From contig NZ_JBHIKW010000001.1 of the NCBI RefSeq assembly GCF_042138895.1, forward strand, positions 124,001-188,000: DNA of 64,000 nucleotides, in the 5' to 3' direction. The DNA is from Cedecea selenatireducens. GTDB taxonomy: Bacteria > Pseudomonadota > Gammaproteobacteria > Enterobacterales > Enterobacteriaceae. Positions 1 to 8,877 of the stretch are shown here, piece by piece. The position numbers and the translations under genes were made by a program. Numbering within the stretch: position 1 is the first letter of the stretch; the number at the start of each line of letters is the position of its first letter. The notes under the pieces were generated by a model that was not told where the DNA came from, did no database searches, and saw only the letters and a program-made list of their open reading frames with translations.

Positions 1-1407
1 ATAAAAACCAAGCTGTAAGGCGGTTTCACTCCGTTCTTCAGGTATCCAATAAGCGAAACCCTGAGCCGTTTCTACCGCCTGCACGGTAGAGTCAATAACC
101 TGCAGCTCGTCACCACGCATCAGCACTTTGCACATGCCCGGTAAAATGTCATACGTGGCAACCTGAATTTCATTGATTGCAACCGTTAGCTTGCCGCGCA
201 CCATTTGCTGGTCGTAGTTCATCACCACTTCCGGCAGACGAACGCCGTACTCAATAAAGAAATTACGTTTGAGCAATGAGCACAAATTATGCTCCTGGAA
301 ATAGTCCTCGTAGCCTTTCCAGGCGGTAATGATGAGCGGAATCGTTTCTGGAATATACTCCCCGTCGATCATCACCGGTTTGCTTCTCAGTACCGGTTCT
401 TCATCTTCCTCTACAGAATTAACTGTCGGCTTTTTACCTTTTTTAGCATCAAGCTTATCCTTGATGAATATGCCTAATAGTAAAGCTGCCAGCAGAACGA
501 AGACCGGCAACGGAAAGCCCGGCAATAGCCCCAGAGCAATAGCCAATACGGCCGTAACAAGCAGGATAAATTTATTATGAAACATATCCTGCAAGATTTT
601 TGCGCCGAGGTTCGTATTCTCACTGTTATTTACGCGGGTGACGATCAGGCCGCCGCTTATGGAGATTAACAGCGCCGGAATTTGTGCAACCAGAGCATCG
701 CCGATGGTCAATAAAGTAAACACAGACATCGCATGAGATAAATCCATGCCGTGCTGTAATGTGCCTACCGCTATTCCACCCAATAAGTTCACGAAGATTA
801 TAATGATCCCCGCGATGGCGTCGCCCTTAATAAACTTCATCGCACCATCAAGCGCGCCGTATAACTGGCTTTCAGCTTCAAGATCGCTGCGGCGACGCTT
901 GACTTCTTTTTCATCGATAACCCCTGCCTTGAGGTCAGCATCAATGCTCATCTGTTTGCCCGGCATGGCATCTAAAGAGAAGCGAGCAGCCACTTCCGCG
1001 ATGCGCTCCGACCCTTTAGTGATGACGATAAACTGCACGATAGTCACGATAAAGAAGATAACAAAGCCCACCACCAGGTTATCCGCAATGACGAACTCCC
1101 CGAAGCTGGCAATAATTTCCCCGGCGTCGGCATCCGCCAGCACCAGACGACTGGTACTGATAGAGATTGCCAGACGGAATATCGTACTAATGAGCAGAAT
1201 TGATGGAAAAGTCGAAAAATCCAAAATCCTTGTAATATAAAAAGAACCCAAAAAAATCAGCAGTGCCATCGTCAGGTTAAGTCCAATAAGGAAATCAACC
1301 AGGTATGTCGGCAACGGGATAATCAACATCACCACGACCATAACCATTATCGTTAAGATAATAAGCTCTGGCCTGTTACGAATTTCGAGAATAAATCTTC
1401 TAAGCAT
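1..1407 (-). CDS. sctV: Type III secretion export gate protein SctV (InvA/MxiA/LcrD family), 3' end outside window
   Basis: This is the large inner-membrane export gate component of a type III secretion system; in the family it forms a nonameric ring whose cytoplasmic domain receives substrates. The visible 469 residues start MLRRFILEIRNRPEL and contain several hydrophobic segments within the first ~320 residues (for example around 16-65 and 100-125) and the conserved loop AARFSLDAMPGKQMSIDAD near residue 140, a signature of the FHIPEP/LcrD family. The C-terminal cytoplasmic domain has just begun when the window ends, so the gene is cut by the edge, not broken. The ATG at 1407 is chosen because an upstream ATG near 1435 is out of frame. 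It follows sctW by ~48 bp in the leftward operon. Family certain; the Inv/Mxi subfamily is inferred from neighbours. Confidence 0.95.
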   Translation of the reverse strand, partial: MLRRFILEIRNRPELIILTIMVMVVVMLIIPLPTYLVDFLIGLNLTMALLIFLGSFYITRILDFSTFPSILLISTIFRLAISISTSRLVLADADAGEIIASFGEFVIADNLVVGFVIFFIVTIVQFIVITKGSERIAEVAARFSLDAMPGKQMSIDADLKAGVIDEKEVKRRRSDLEAESQLYGALDGAMKFIKGDAIAGIIIIFVNLLGGIAVGTLQHGMDLSHAMSVFTLLTIGDALVAQIPALLISISGGLIVTRVNNSENTNLGAKILQDMFHNKFILLVTAVLAIALGLLPGFPLPVFVLLAALLLGIFIKDKLDAKKGKKPTVNSVEEDEEPVLRSKPVMIDGEYIPETIPLIITAWKGYEDYFQEHNLCSLLKRNFFIEYGVRLPEVVMNYDQQMVRGKLTVAINEIQVATYDILPGMCKVLMRGDELQVIDSTVQAVETAQGFAYWIPEERSETALQLGFY

Positions 1408-1454
1408 GAGTAGTTGCACATCTATCCATGGCAGACAAACTAGTTTGCCTGCGA

Positions 1455-2576
1455 CTATTTGTAATATTCATTCCAGATGCCGGTATTTTTCTCTTTTTCG
1501 AGCATTTTACGCAGCAAAGCAGCCAGATGATTGACAATAACTTCCCGATATAGCGTATCGACGAAGAGAAACTCAGGCGTCATATTATAAACATTGCGCA
1601 GTTCTTGAATGACCATCGACCGCTGCTTGAGCAGCAGCAATGACATAAAGTTTTTACTGAACTCTTTTAACGCCAATTTAAAGTCGTCAGTATCCACCAG
1701 GCCCGCTATATAAAGCCCTACAATATCCGCCTCGCCCAGCATCAGCTGATTGTTTCTCATCTGTCCCCGAAATGGGAACTTAGCAAAACTTTCATTTAGC
1801 AGCTGGTCCAGCGTGTGGAGCAGGCGTGCATCGGAGAGTTTTGCGCTGAGTGGGCCAAATTCAGAAGAATGAATACCGGGTTCATTGGCCTTCATATCAG
1901 CAATCAGCGCCGACAGCGTGAAGGCCAATAAACGCGTTCTGTTCTGATAACCGTAAACATCAATCCAGTCTTTGTAGATAAAGCCTGCGGGCATCTCTAG
2001 TTCAAGAAAATTAAGATAGCTATTGCGCAGGTCCTTTGCCGACAGCGGTCTGTCACCGCTACCGTCACTGAACCGTTTTGCCAGGCGACCTACGTTCATT
2101 CCTGACTGCATTTTTTTGGTGTCGCCAAATTTTTCTAAATCGGCGATCGCTTCTTTGATTTTCTTCTTCTGAAGTTCAGACAGCTGGCGGCTCAACAGCA
2201 TTTCACGCAGCGCGAGCATTAAATCGCTGTCATTCGGGAAAAGCTGGCGGGCGAAGTTCAATAGGTTATTGAGATCACGCAGTTTGGCCACATGCTTAAT
2301 TAATGTGTCCAGCTTTTCATCTGCCAGATCCTCAAGCATAGAGGAGACAAAATCGTTATCTGTGCTGTCGTTTTTACGCCCGGCTTTGCTAAAGCGACCA
2401 AATGCGCTGAGGAGATCGGCCATTTCCTCTGCGGCATTACTCATCTCTTCCTGCAAATTAACAGGCAGAGCTTCTTCGCCCGCATCAAATACGGGCTGGC
2501 CTGCGGCGCTACGATTTTCCGGGATTTGCGGTTCAATGCGATTAAAGTCAACGCCAGCAACAGAACGAATGTCCAT
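1455..2576 (-). CDS. sctW: Type III secretion gatekeeper SctW (InvE/MxiC family)
   Basis: Predicted 373-residue cytoplasmic gatekeeper that in this family sets the order of secretion, holding effectors back until translocators have been exported. The length matches InvE and MxiC (about 350-370 residues). The protein is almost entirely helical, with a disordered polar N-terminus and a middle segment (about 60-160) of the HrpJ/InvE type. It lies 14 bp downstream of sctC and upstream of sctV, the same invG-invE-invA order as in Salmonella SPI-1. No signal peptide or membrane segment is seen. The assignment rests on family resemblance plus this gene order. Confidence 0.88.
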   Translation of the reverse strand: MDIRSVAGVDFNRIEPQIPENRSAAGQPVFDAGEEALPVNLQEEMSNAAEEMADLLSAFGRFSKAGRKNDSTDNDFVSSMLEDLADEKLDTLIKHVAKLRDLNNLLNFARQLFPNDSDLMLALREMLLSRQLSELQKKKIKEAIADLEKFGDTKKMQSGMNVGRLAKRFSDGSGDRPLSAKDLRNSYLNFLELEMPAGFIYKDWIDVYGYQNRTRLLAFTLSALIADMKANEPGIHSSEFGPLSAKLSDARLLHTLDQLLNESFAKFPFRGQMRNNQLMLGEADIVGLYIAGLVDTDDFKLALKEFSKNFMSLLLLKQRSMVIQELRNVYNMTPEFLFVDTLYREVIVNHLAALLRKMLEKEKNTGIWNEYYK

Positions 2577-2590
2577 AACTCACCTGGTCC

Positions 2591-4372
2591 TTAATTGTTT
2601 TTCATCGTTTCACGTAACATGGAGACCGTCGATTTCAACGTGACCTCGTTCCCCACCCATGTTCGGCCCAGCACGGGGTTATTTTCCTCCGGTCCCCGAC
2701 CCTGCCAGGTTTCGCCGCTTGCCAGTAAACCTGGCTGAATGAGGAATAAGCGAACCATTTTCTTGTGGCTGGTATAGCTGTAATCAAACAGCTTGCCCAA
2801 CACAGGAATGTCGCGCAGGAGCGGGATGCCCACGCTGTGATGTTCATCCTGGTTGCGGCTGTAGCCACCGACCAACAGGCTATATCCCACGGGCACGCGC
2901 GCCTCGGTACTTATCTGGGTGTTATTCACCATTGGCAGGCTGTCGACATTTTCGGTTTTACCCTCAGAGTTGAGAGGCAGGCCGCCATCCTGAATATTCA
3001 GGATCATCTCAATCTCCTGCTGGCGCTGCGCCAGACGCGGCAATACGCTAATCATGGTGCCGTAGGTAATCTTTTCGAGTGAGGAGTTACGCTCACCTAC
3101 CAGCTTGGCGTAAAAGCTGCTGTTATTATCAAATAGCGCCGGAACATTTTCCTGAGTCAGGATCTCCGGACGTGAAACCACCTGCGCATTGCCTTTTTGC
3201 GCAAGTGCGGATACGTCCGCCAGAAAATGAATGCTGTTTTCCGGAGTCAGCGAACTGGTATTAAAAGTCACCCCGGTATTGCCTATTTTTGCCGCACCCT
3301 GCCAGCGAATCCCCAGCTCGTTAATATCATCCTTCGAAATATCAATGATCCACAGCGACAGCTGTATCTGCTGTTTAGGGACATCAATTGCGCTGACTAA
3401 ATCCTCAACAAAACTCACCTGCCTTTCGGAACCCTGAATGAGCAAGCTGTTGGTATCCGAATAGCCGACAATATTGATCGACGATTGGCCGAGGGAATCT
3501 GACTCGTACTCCCGCTTCGCCGATGACCCCGAATTAAATGAAGGCAACGGCGGAAAATTTCCCTTTTGTGTGGCCGAAGCGGCCTCAAGCGCGCCTCGCG
3601 TATCATTATCTACGGTGATGTTCGCCCCGGCCGGGGCTGAACGTCCGCCACGGCTATCGCCTGAATTATTCAGCAGCTGGTTCAGCACCGTCGCAACGCC
3701 CGGCACGGTGATAGGGCTGTCGCGCTGGGTAAAAGTGCGATCGTTCACAAAAGTGTTTTTAAGCTTGATCACGCGGATCGTGTTTTCACCCGTGCCGGGA
3801 CGGGCATAGGTTGCATCAATATACTTTGCAGCCGCCGCGATAAGTTCGACATAGACCGGCGGCCCTGAGACATAAAAAGAGCCAGAACGCCCGTCTGAAC
3901 GCAGCGGGAAACGAGCGTCGTACAGCCCTGACGACTTGATAAATGCAACCAGCCGGTCAAACGGCGCATAGGACAAGCGCACAATGCTGCTTTTGATTTC
4001 GCTGGCATCGTAAACGTACACGGAGCTGCCATCGTCATACCAGATAAGCCCGGTACGTGACGCTAAGGTATTTAACAGCGCCTTCGGCTTACTAAGATCG
4101 AAATTCCCTGAAACCCGCTTTTTGGCCGCCTCCGTACTGACAACAAAAGGTTTATTCAGCGCGCCACCGATCACAAAAAATAGCTGTTGAACGCTGTTAT
4201 TACTGGCGACATAGGTATTTTCGTCATCCCGCGAACCGTTACGGACATCGACTGGGCCACCCGAGTAATCCTGGGTATCCAACAATGCGCCGACCGCCGA
4301 ATTACAGCTCAATACTCCCAGCAATAAATACGGCAGATAGCGGACCGGCAATTTCGCAACCATCTTATTCAT
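2591..4372 (-). CDS. sctC: Type III secretion outer-membrane secretin SctC (InvG/MxiD/YsaC family)
   Basis: Predicted outer-membrane secretin ring of the injectisome, 593 residues. The N-terminus MNKMVAKLPVRYLPYLLLG is a signal peptide; a Cys in the motif VLSC resembles a lipobox but lacks the usual small residue at -2, so lipidation is uncertain. Periplasmic ring-building domains follow, then the C-terminal secretin domain with EIDVP-like and VPVGYSLLVGGYSR motifs near 500-520 and the IPLLRDIPVLGKLF signature. The start at 4372 is preferred over an upstream in-frame codon at 4417 because GGAAGG lies at a usual distance and the signal peptide begins there. It overlaps the end of the AraC-type gene by 8 bp, implying coupled translation. 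Confidence 0.94.
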   Translation of the reverse strand: MNKMVAKLPVRYLPYLLLGVLSCNSAVGALLDTQDYSGGPVDVRNGSRDDENTYVASNNSVQQLFFVIGGALNKPFVVSTEAAKKRVSGNFDLSKPKALLNTLASRTGLIWYDDGSSVYVYDASEIKSSIVRLSYAPFDRLVAFIKSSGLYDARFPLRSDGRSGSFYVSGPPVYVELIAAAAKYIDATYARPGTGENTIRVIKLKNTFVNDRTFTQRDSPITVPGVATVLNQLLNNSGDSRGGRSAPAGANITVDNDTRGALEAASATQKGNFPPLPSFNSGSSAKREYESDSLGQSSINIVGYSDTNSLLIQGSERQVSFVEDLVSAIDVPKQQIQLSLWIIDISKDDINELGIRWQGAAKIGNTGVTFNTSSLTPENSIHFLADVSALAQKGNAQVVSRPEILTQENVPALFDNNSSFYAKLVGERNSSLEKITYGTMISVLPRLAQRQQEIEMILNIQDGGLPLNSEGKTENVDSLPMVNNTQISTEARVPVGYSLLVGGYSRNQDEHHSVGIPLLRDIPVLGKLFDYSYTSHKKMVRLFLIQPGLLASGETWQGRGPEENNPVLGRTWVGNEVTLKSTVSMLRETMKNN

Positions 4373-5234
4373 GAAGCAAGCCTTCCAATTTTTTAAACTC
4401 CCTCGGCGTAATGCCAAACAGTGATTTTATTTCACTCGAAAAATGAGACGACGACGCATAGCCGTTATTTCCTGCGATAGCCGCAATTGAGTGATCTTTT
4501 TCAATCAACTGCAGGGCACTGTGCGCCGCTCGCCAAAGGCGTAACTGTTTTTTTGGCCCCCGGGTAAAAGCATGGTGGCAAAGCTTCCTGAAATAGGATT
4601 CAGATACGCCGTAGATCTTACTGGCATTACCAATCTTATGACTGTCACTCTCTTTATCTTCATTCATTACCTGAGATAACAGGAAATGGGCAATCCAATA
4701 GCTTTCGACATTCCTGACAAACGAAAAGAGATTTTCCAGGCGGCGATCCTGGGGCTTTAATAATGTAAAAATCAACATCCCCATCAGCGATTTGCATTCA
4801 TCGCCCACTAAAATTGCCAGATTCCGCTCGGTATGCATCAGTAACGAAGTATTCGTCTCCCCCACGCGCGCCTCGGTGTTAACGCTGCGAGATTTAGCCT
4901 GATAATCCAGGAATGAAAACAGCGTGGTGGCCTGTGACATCGACAGTATTTCAACCATCCAGTCACCCCGGAATGCAATCTCCATGTTATCCAGGGTCGA
5001 TAGCACAATGGGTTGAAGAATATTATTCAGACGATCGTCATAGTTCTCCCTCAGTTCACCTGAGGGAGATACGCTCATAATGGACTCACTATTTAGCGGT
5101 CGAGCAAACAACACGCCGTTATTTAAATCGATACATGCGTCACTCACGTAAAGCGGCATTTCCGCATTTGCGCTATCATTTACGCGTTGCCGCATTATGG
5201 TTTTCTGATGGCATTGAGCATTGCTAACTAGCAT
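4365..5234 (-). CDS. AraC-family transcriptional activator of the type III secretion locus (InvF/YsaE/MxiE-like)
   Basis: 289-residue regulator with a C-terminal AraC double helix-turn-helix (about residues 185-285), including the segment AAIAGNNGYASSSHFSSEIK and the terminal GITPREFKKL typical of the family. The N-terminal ~170 residues show no clear ligand-binding motif. It is the first gene of the leftward operon and overlaps sctC, the position of invF in SPI-1. InvF-type proteins activate effector and translocator genes with an SicA-type chaperone as co-activator; here that is inference. It is longer than InvF (~216 residues) and nearer YsaE in size. Confidence 0.85.
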   Translation of the reverse strand: MLVSNAQCHQKTIMRQRVNDSANAEMPLYVSDACIDLNNGVLFARPLNSESIMSVSPSGELRENYDDRLNNILQPIVLSTLDNMEIAFRGDWMVEILSMSQATTLFSFLDYQAKSRSVNTEARVGETNTSLLMHTERNLAILVGDECKSLMGMLIFTLLKPQDRRLENLFSFVRNVESYWIAHFLLSQVMNEDKESDSHKIGNASKIYGVSESYFRKLCHHAFTRGPKKQLRLWRAAHSALQLIEKDHSIAAIAGNNGYASSSHFSSEIKSLFGITPREFKKLEGLLHE

Positions 5235-5639
5235 AGTTTTCTCTTACCTCAGTTTGTGTTTAGAAATAATATTTAAGCACTCTAATACAGCGCCTCTAAG
5301 TGCCGGTGAATTTATCAGAAAATTCTTGCTCGTCAACGCAAGTCGAAAGAGATAAAAAAAGAATAAACACCATAAAGAAATCTTCAACAAAAAATCAACA
5401 AACAACATTGAGTTTAATAATTAGTAGCGCTACAGTGCGTCACCTGAACGGATGTGTGTTATCCATATACTGTCAAATAAACCCATCGCTATGGAATAAT
5501 GTTTTTCATTCGCGAGGCACTTCATTGCTTTTCAAATCGTTTCTATTAAATGGAACGGCTTAGCATTAGGAAGTTGTAGTGCAGATTAAAATAAAATCAC
5601 ACGAGGCATGCTCGTACGATTGCTTGTTTTACATTATTA
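5235..5639. promoter_or_regulatory. Divergent intergenic region between the two type III secretion operons
   Basis: About 405 bp of AT-rich DNA separates the AraC-type gene from sctD and must hold both operon promoters. A small hairpin, ACGAG-GCATG-CTCGT (5601-5615), lies just upstream of sctD. I see no convincing -35/-10 pair and no recognisable gene; an open frame at 5300-5563 has no ribosome binding site or family resemblance. Confidence 0.6.
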
Positions 5640-6926
5640 ATGGCCCTTTCTATGAACAGCGACATGAACGAATTAAACGATGATATGCCTGTACCAGAGG
5701 CACTGAAAAAATTCACCCTGAAGGTGCTGTTTGGACCCATGTTTGGCTGTGAACTCCACCTTCCAGCAGACGATTACTTTCTCATCATCAACCCGGGGCT
5801 TGCACTCCAGGATAACGCCACGGGAACGATGTCGCCCGGAGAGCATGCCGCAGCCTACACGCAGAATACGCTTTACCTACCCTGTGATATGCCGTCACCC
5901 AACATTATCTTGCGTTTGTCGGCTCTTTTCCAGGATGAAGAATCGGAAGAAGGATATCGTCTTGAAGTACAGGGGGTCGATAGAAGCTACCCGGCGCTGC
6001 TAAAGGAAAATGAAGTTTTCGTGCATGAGCACATCCGCTTTGCCATCAAACGTAGCGAAGATGAGTGGCCTGAAGATATTAAAAACTTCAATCTTCCCCC
6101 GACCCTCGATGCTGAATTCAGCGAACAGGAAAAGCTGGAAGAGTTTAATGCAAAAAAAAATCATGCTCTTGTTTTCGGTTCAATTATTCTCTTACTCCTT
6201 GTGATTACCGCAGGCGTTATCTGGTATAAAAAACTGGAAAGCGATCGCCAGGTTTTAACATTAAATGAAGCACTGGCGGGCGCACCGATGCCTGTGGATA
6301 TTGTTCGTGGCCGTGATAATAATCTTATCTACGTTCTTATTCAGAACTTTCAGGCAATGGAATGGACGCGGGAAGCACTGTTCAAATTGCAGGGCAAGGA
6401 CAGCGTGGTTCCTGTTTGGTTAACGCAGCAAAGAAATGAAGTCATTACGCAGCTGGCGAATGCGGGTTACCCCGTTTTACAAATTGACTATTCCAAACCT
6501 CAGCACCCGACAATTGCACTTTACAGAGGATTAACCCTACAGGAAGAAAAAAACTTCAAGGCTATTGTTTTACAAAAAATCCCTTTTGCTCTCGACATCA
6601 AAGTCCTGGTAAAAACTAAAGCTCAGTTATTACAGGAAGCTCGCCAGGGCCTTGATCGTTTGCATATTTACTACCGCCAAATCAATTCCACTAGCGGTTA
6701 TGCTTTGGTGGTTCGTGATGCCCTGAGCGACAGCGCTCTACGTTCTTTGCAGCATTTCATTAAACAGTTCAATCACCAATGGGGAAACCGCGTGATTAAT
6801 TTTTCAATTAATCTCGACGAAAACTGGTTACAGGATAAGTCATATATTGACTCTTCTAATGGCTATCTGTTTTTGAACCCTCGTCATTGGTACTTTCCCC
6901 TAAAACAAGGAGACTTAAATGGCTAA
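5640..6926 (+). CDS. sctD: Type III secretion inner-membrane ring protein SctD (PrgH/MxiG family)
   Basis: 428-residue outer component of the inner-membrane ring. The N-terminal ~165 residues are cytoplasmic (FHA-like in this family), a single membrane segment lies at about 177-194 (LVFGSIILLLLVITAGVIW), and the rest forms periplasmic ring-building domains. The C-terminus, with the string HWYFPL, matches the end of PrgH (HWYFPS). No good ribosome binding site precedes the ATG at 5640; in-frame ATGs at 5652, 5664 and 5685 are alternatives. It starts the rightward operon and overlaps sctF by 8 bp. Confidence 0.93.
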   Translation: MALSMNSDMNELNDDMPVPEALKKFTLKVLFGPMFGCELHLPADDYFLIINPGLALQDNATGTMSPGEHAAAYTQNTLYLPCDMPSPNIILRLSALFQDEESEEGYRLEVQGVDRSYPALLKENEVFVHEHIRFAIKRSEDEWPEDIKNFNLPPTLDAEFSEQEKLEEFNAKKNHALVFGSIILLLLVITAGVIWYKKLESDRQVLTLNEALAGAPMPVDIVRGRDNNLIYVLIQNFQAMEWTREALFKLQGKDSVVPVWLTQQRNEVITQLANAGYPVLQIDYSKPQHPTIALYRGLTLQEEKNFKAIVLQKIPFALDIKVLVKTKAQLLQEARQGLDRLHIYYRQINSTSGYALVVRDALSDSALRSLQHFIKQFNHQWGNRVINFSINLDENWLQDKSYIDSSNGYLFLNPRHWYFPLKQGDLNG

Positions 6927-7182
6927 CACAAACGCGTCTACTGTGGATAACAATGGCTATTATCTGGATGAAGTATCTGCCGGCTTCGAAGCAGGTGCTA
7001 AAAAAATGATGGACGAATTAGCTAAAGCTGAAATTGAATTAAAAGCCGACCCGTCTGATCCAGCCGTATTGGCCAATTATCAGTCGAAGCTACAGCAATA
7101 CACGCTGTTTCGTAACGCCCAGACAAGTACCGTAAAAGCCTATAAAGATATTGGCGCGGCCATTATTCAAAACTTCCGTTAA
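6919..7182 (+). CDS. sctF: Type III secretion needle protein SctF (PrgI/MxiH family)
   Basis: 87-residue needle subunit that polymerises into the extracellular needle. It has the helix-turn-helix layout of the family with the PSDP turn near residues 48-51 and the highly conserved C-terminus KAYKDIGAAIIQNFR, which in PrgI/MxiH drives packing around the channel. No signal peptide, as expected for a type III substrate. GGAG sits about 6 bases before the ATG, and the start overlaps the sctD stop. A hairpin followed by T-rich sequence lies just downstream. Confidence 0.96.
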   Translation: MANTNASTVDNNGYYLDEVSAGFEAGAKKMMDELAKAEIELKADPSDPAVLANYQSKLQQYTLFRNAQTSTVKAYKDIGAAIIQNFR

Positions 7183-7189
7183 TTAACCC

Positions 7190-7217
7190 GGGTACGTGTC
7201 GCTCTCGTACCCTTTTC
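7190..7217 (+). terminator. Attenuator-like hairpin between sctF and sctI
   Basis: GGGTACG (7190-7196) and CGTACCC (7206-7212) form a perfect 7 bp stem with a 9-base loop, followed directly by TTTTCT. This is the form of an intrinsic terminator, placed inside the operon after the needle gene. Partial termination here would raise needle transcript over downstream genes; that effect is inference. Confidence 0.65.
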
Positions 7218-7232
7218 TACCGTGGAGTAATT

Positions 7233-7556
7233 ATGAGTCAATTTAATGAAGCCCTGTCGGCATTAACCCGGCTCTCGCCAAATACCATCAACCCTGAAGA
7301 TAACCTATCCGTAAGCGTTCACGATCGAAATTTTAATAATTTAGTGTCCAGCACGTTTACTAAAGTCAGCGAAACCGACGCGCAGTTTAAAAATGTGATT
7401 AATACCCTTAGCCAATCTCCGCATTACACCAGCAATCCGGAGAAGCTACAGATGCTACAAAACTATATTGGTGAATACAGTAACTACGTTTCCCTGGTGA
7501 GTACTCTCGCACGCAAGGCGGTGAGCACCATAGAAACCCTGGAAAAATCGCAATAA
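7233..7556 (+). CDS. sctI: Type III secretion inner rod protein SctI (PrgJ/MxiI family)
   Basis: 107-residue inner rod/adapter protein linking the export apparatus to the needle. The C-terminal ~35 residues contain YVSLVSTLARKAVSTIETL, which closely follows the PrgJ/MxiI pattern. A GGAG sequence precedes the ATG at a normal distance. It is followed immediately by sctJ, whose ATG overlaps the sctI stop. Confidence 0.93.
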   Translation: MSQFNEALSALTRLSPNTINPEDNLSVSVHDRNFNNLVSSTFTKVSETDAQFKNVINTLSQSPHYTSNPEKLQMLQNYIGEYSNYVSLVSTLARKAVSTIETLEKSQ

Positions 7557-8326
7557 TGATGAACAAATATTTACGCGTCCTCGCTGCCGTGCTGTTAACT
7601 TTTATGCTTAGCGCCTGTAATGACGAGAACCTACTCTTCAACCTTACTCAGGAGCAGGCCAACCAGGTTCTGGCTATTCTGCAGCAGCATAATATTTCAG
7701 CGAAAAAGGACGGCAATCTTAAGGCTGGCTATACCGTCTCGGTCGGGGAGTCTGAAAGTACCGCCGCGCTGTCTATCATTAATCAGTACCAGCTGCCGTG
7801 GGCCGCTGACGTTCAGATAGGGCAGGCTTTTCCGGACAGCTCTCTGGTTGCTTCACCCAACGCCGAGCAGGCTCGCGTACTCTCATTACAGGAGCAGCGG
7901 CTTGAGCAATCGCTGCGCATGATAGCTCAGGTCGTTAATGCGCGCGTTCACGTCAGCTATCCCCCCTTTAATAACGATACGAGCGGAAAAAAAGCCACCG
8001 GCCACGTCGGCGTGCTTATTTCCTATAAAGGCGAGATTGACGATAATTTGTTTATCTCGCAGATCAAAACGTTAATCAAAAATAGTTTCGATGACGTGCG
8101 CTACGAGAATATTTCGGTAGTTCTGTTCCCCGCCCCGGTTATCCAGTACGTTGCGCCGACCAAAGTACCCGCCAGCATCCCTGCCCTGTGGATTATCCTC
8201 TTTTCCGCGATGGCTTTGTGCGCAGCCGGCACGGCGGGCTTCATGCTCTATAAGCTTAGCCGCCGCCCGCCTTCAACCCAGGATAACGCTGCCGAATTGA
8301 TTGAAGACGAGGCCGCAAAATCATGA
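7556..8326 (+). CDS. sctJ: Type III secretion inner-membrane ring lipoprotein SctJ (PrgK/MxiJ family)
   Basis: 256-residue lipoprotein forming the inner part of the inner-membrane ring. A lipoprotein signal peptide ends in the lipobox LSAC with Cys at about residue 21. Two ring-building domains follow (about 25-95 and 105-195, YscJ/FliF type, with the conserved string ARVHVSYPP), then a C-terminal membrane helix at about 207-232. Two adjacent ATGs at 7556 and 7559 are possible; the first overlaps the sctI stop. It overlaps sctK by 4 bp (ATGA). Confidence 0.95.
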   Translation: MMNKYLRVLAAVLLTFMLSACNDENLLFNLTQEQANQVLAILQQHNISAKKDGNLKAGYTVSVGESESTAALSIINQYQLPWAADVQIGQAFPDSSLVASPNAEQARVLSLQEQRLEQSLRMIAQVVNARVHVSYPPFNNDTSGKKATGHVGVLISYKGEIDDNLFISQIKTLIKNSFDDVRYENISVVLFPAPVIQYVAPTKVPASIPALWIILFSAMALCAAGTAGFMLYKLSRRPPSTQDNAAELIEDEAAKS

Positions 8327-8877
8327 GAGTCGGAGATCCGCGCATAATGTCCATTTTATACGCCCCGGCAAGCTACACGCATCGCAGCCACCTGCCGGAG
8401 ATATTCCGGGCGAGTGAAATCCGAGCGGAAAGGCTACTTAATTTCTGGCTGCTGAGGCACGGCAAACTCTCTGACCTACCCGCACGCTGGCAGCCCGACG
8501 AAGCCACGTGTTCGCTATTGCTTTCGCACTGGCATCTGATCCCCCTTGCTGCACATTTGGTTGGTGGCTATCTGCAGCGGAACAGACTGCCTGAAATGGG
8601 CGCTGTGCTGATGTCTGATCCACGTCTGCTGGCCTTTATCTCTTTGCCGCTGCTTCACGAGGTAACGCTTGATGAAGCCGATACCCCGTTTGATACCGCT
8701 TCCTGCGGCGCAACGTTCCTTCTGGGGCAGTTCCCAGGGTTACCTGCCGCGCTGCGACAGCGTCTGATGCTGCACTTCCCTTCCGGCATGGCGCTTGCGC
8801 AATTCGCGGCCCCCAAAACGCTAAACCACATTAATTTGCTACGAATGGCCTTCATCTATGCGCACCATTATTATTAA
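8323..8877 (+). CDS. sctK: Type III secretion sorting-platform protein SctK (OrgA/MxiK family)
   Basis: 184-residue cytoplasmic protein in the orgA position. In this family SctK links the inner-membrane ring to the cytoplasmic sorting platform (SctQ, SctL, SctN). Residues around 45-100 (YLQRNRLPEM and LMSDPRLL strings) show the OrgA/MxiK character, and the protein is Leu- and His-rich without a signal peptide. The ATG overlaps the sctJ stop; an internal ATG at 8347 is an alternative start. It overlaps sctL by 20 bp. Confidence 0.85.
   Translation: MRVGDPRIMSILYAPASYTHRSHLPEIFRASEIRAERLLNFWLLRHGKLSDLPARWQPDEATCSLLLSHWHLIPLAAHLVGGYLQRNRLPEMGAVLMSDPRLLAFISLPLLHEVTLDEADTPFDTASCGATFLLGQFPGLPAALRQRLMLHFPSGMALAQFAAPKTLNHINLLRMAFIYAHHYY

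Noticed and set aside
5300..5563. Open frame in the divergent type III promoter region
   Set aside because: No ribosome binding site, AT-rich low-complexity composition and no family resemblance.
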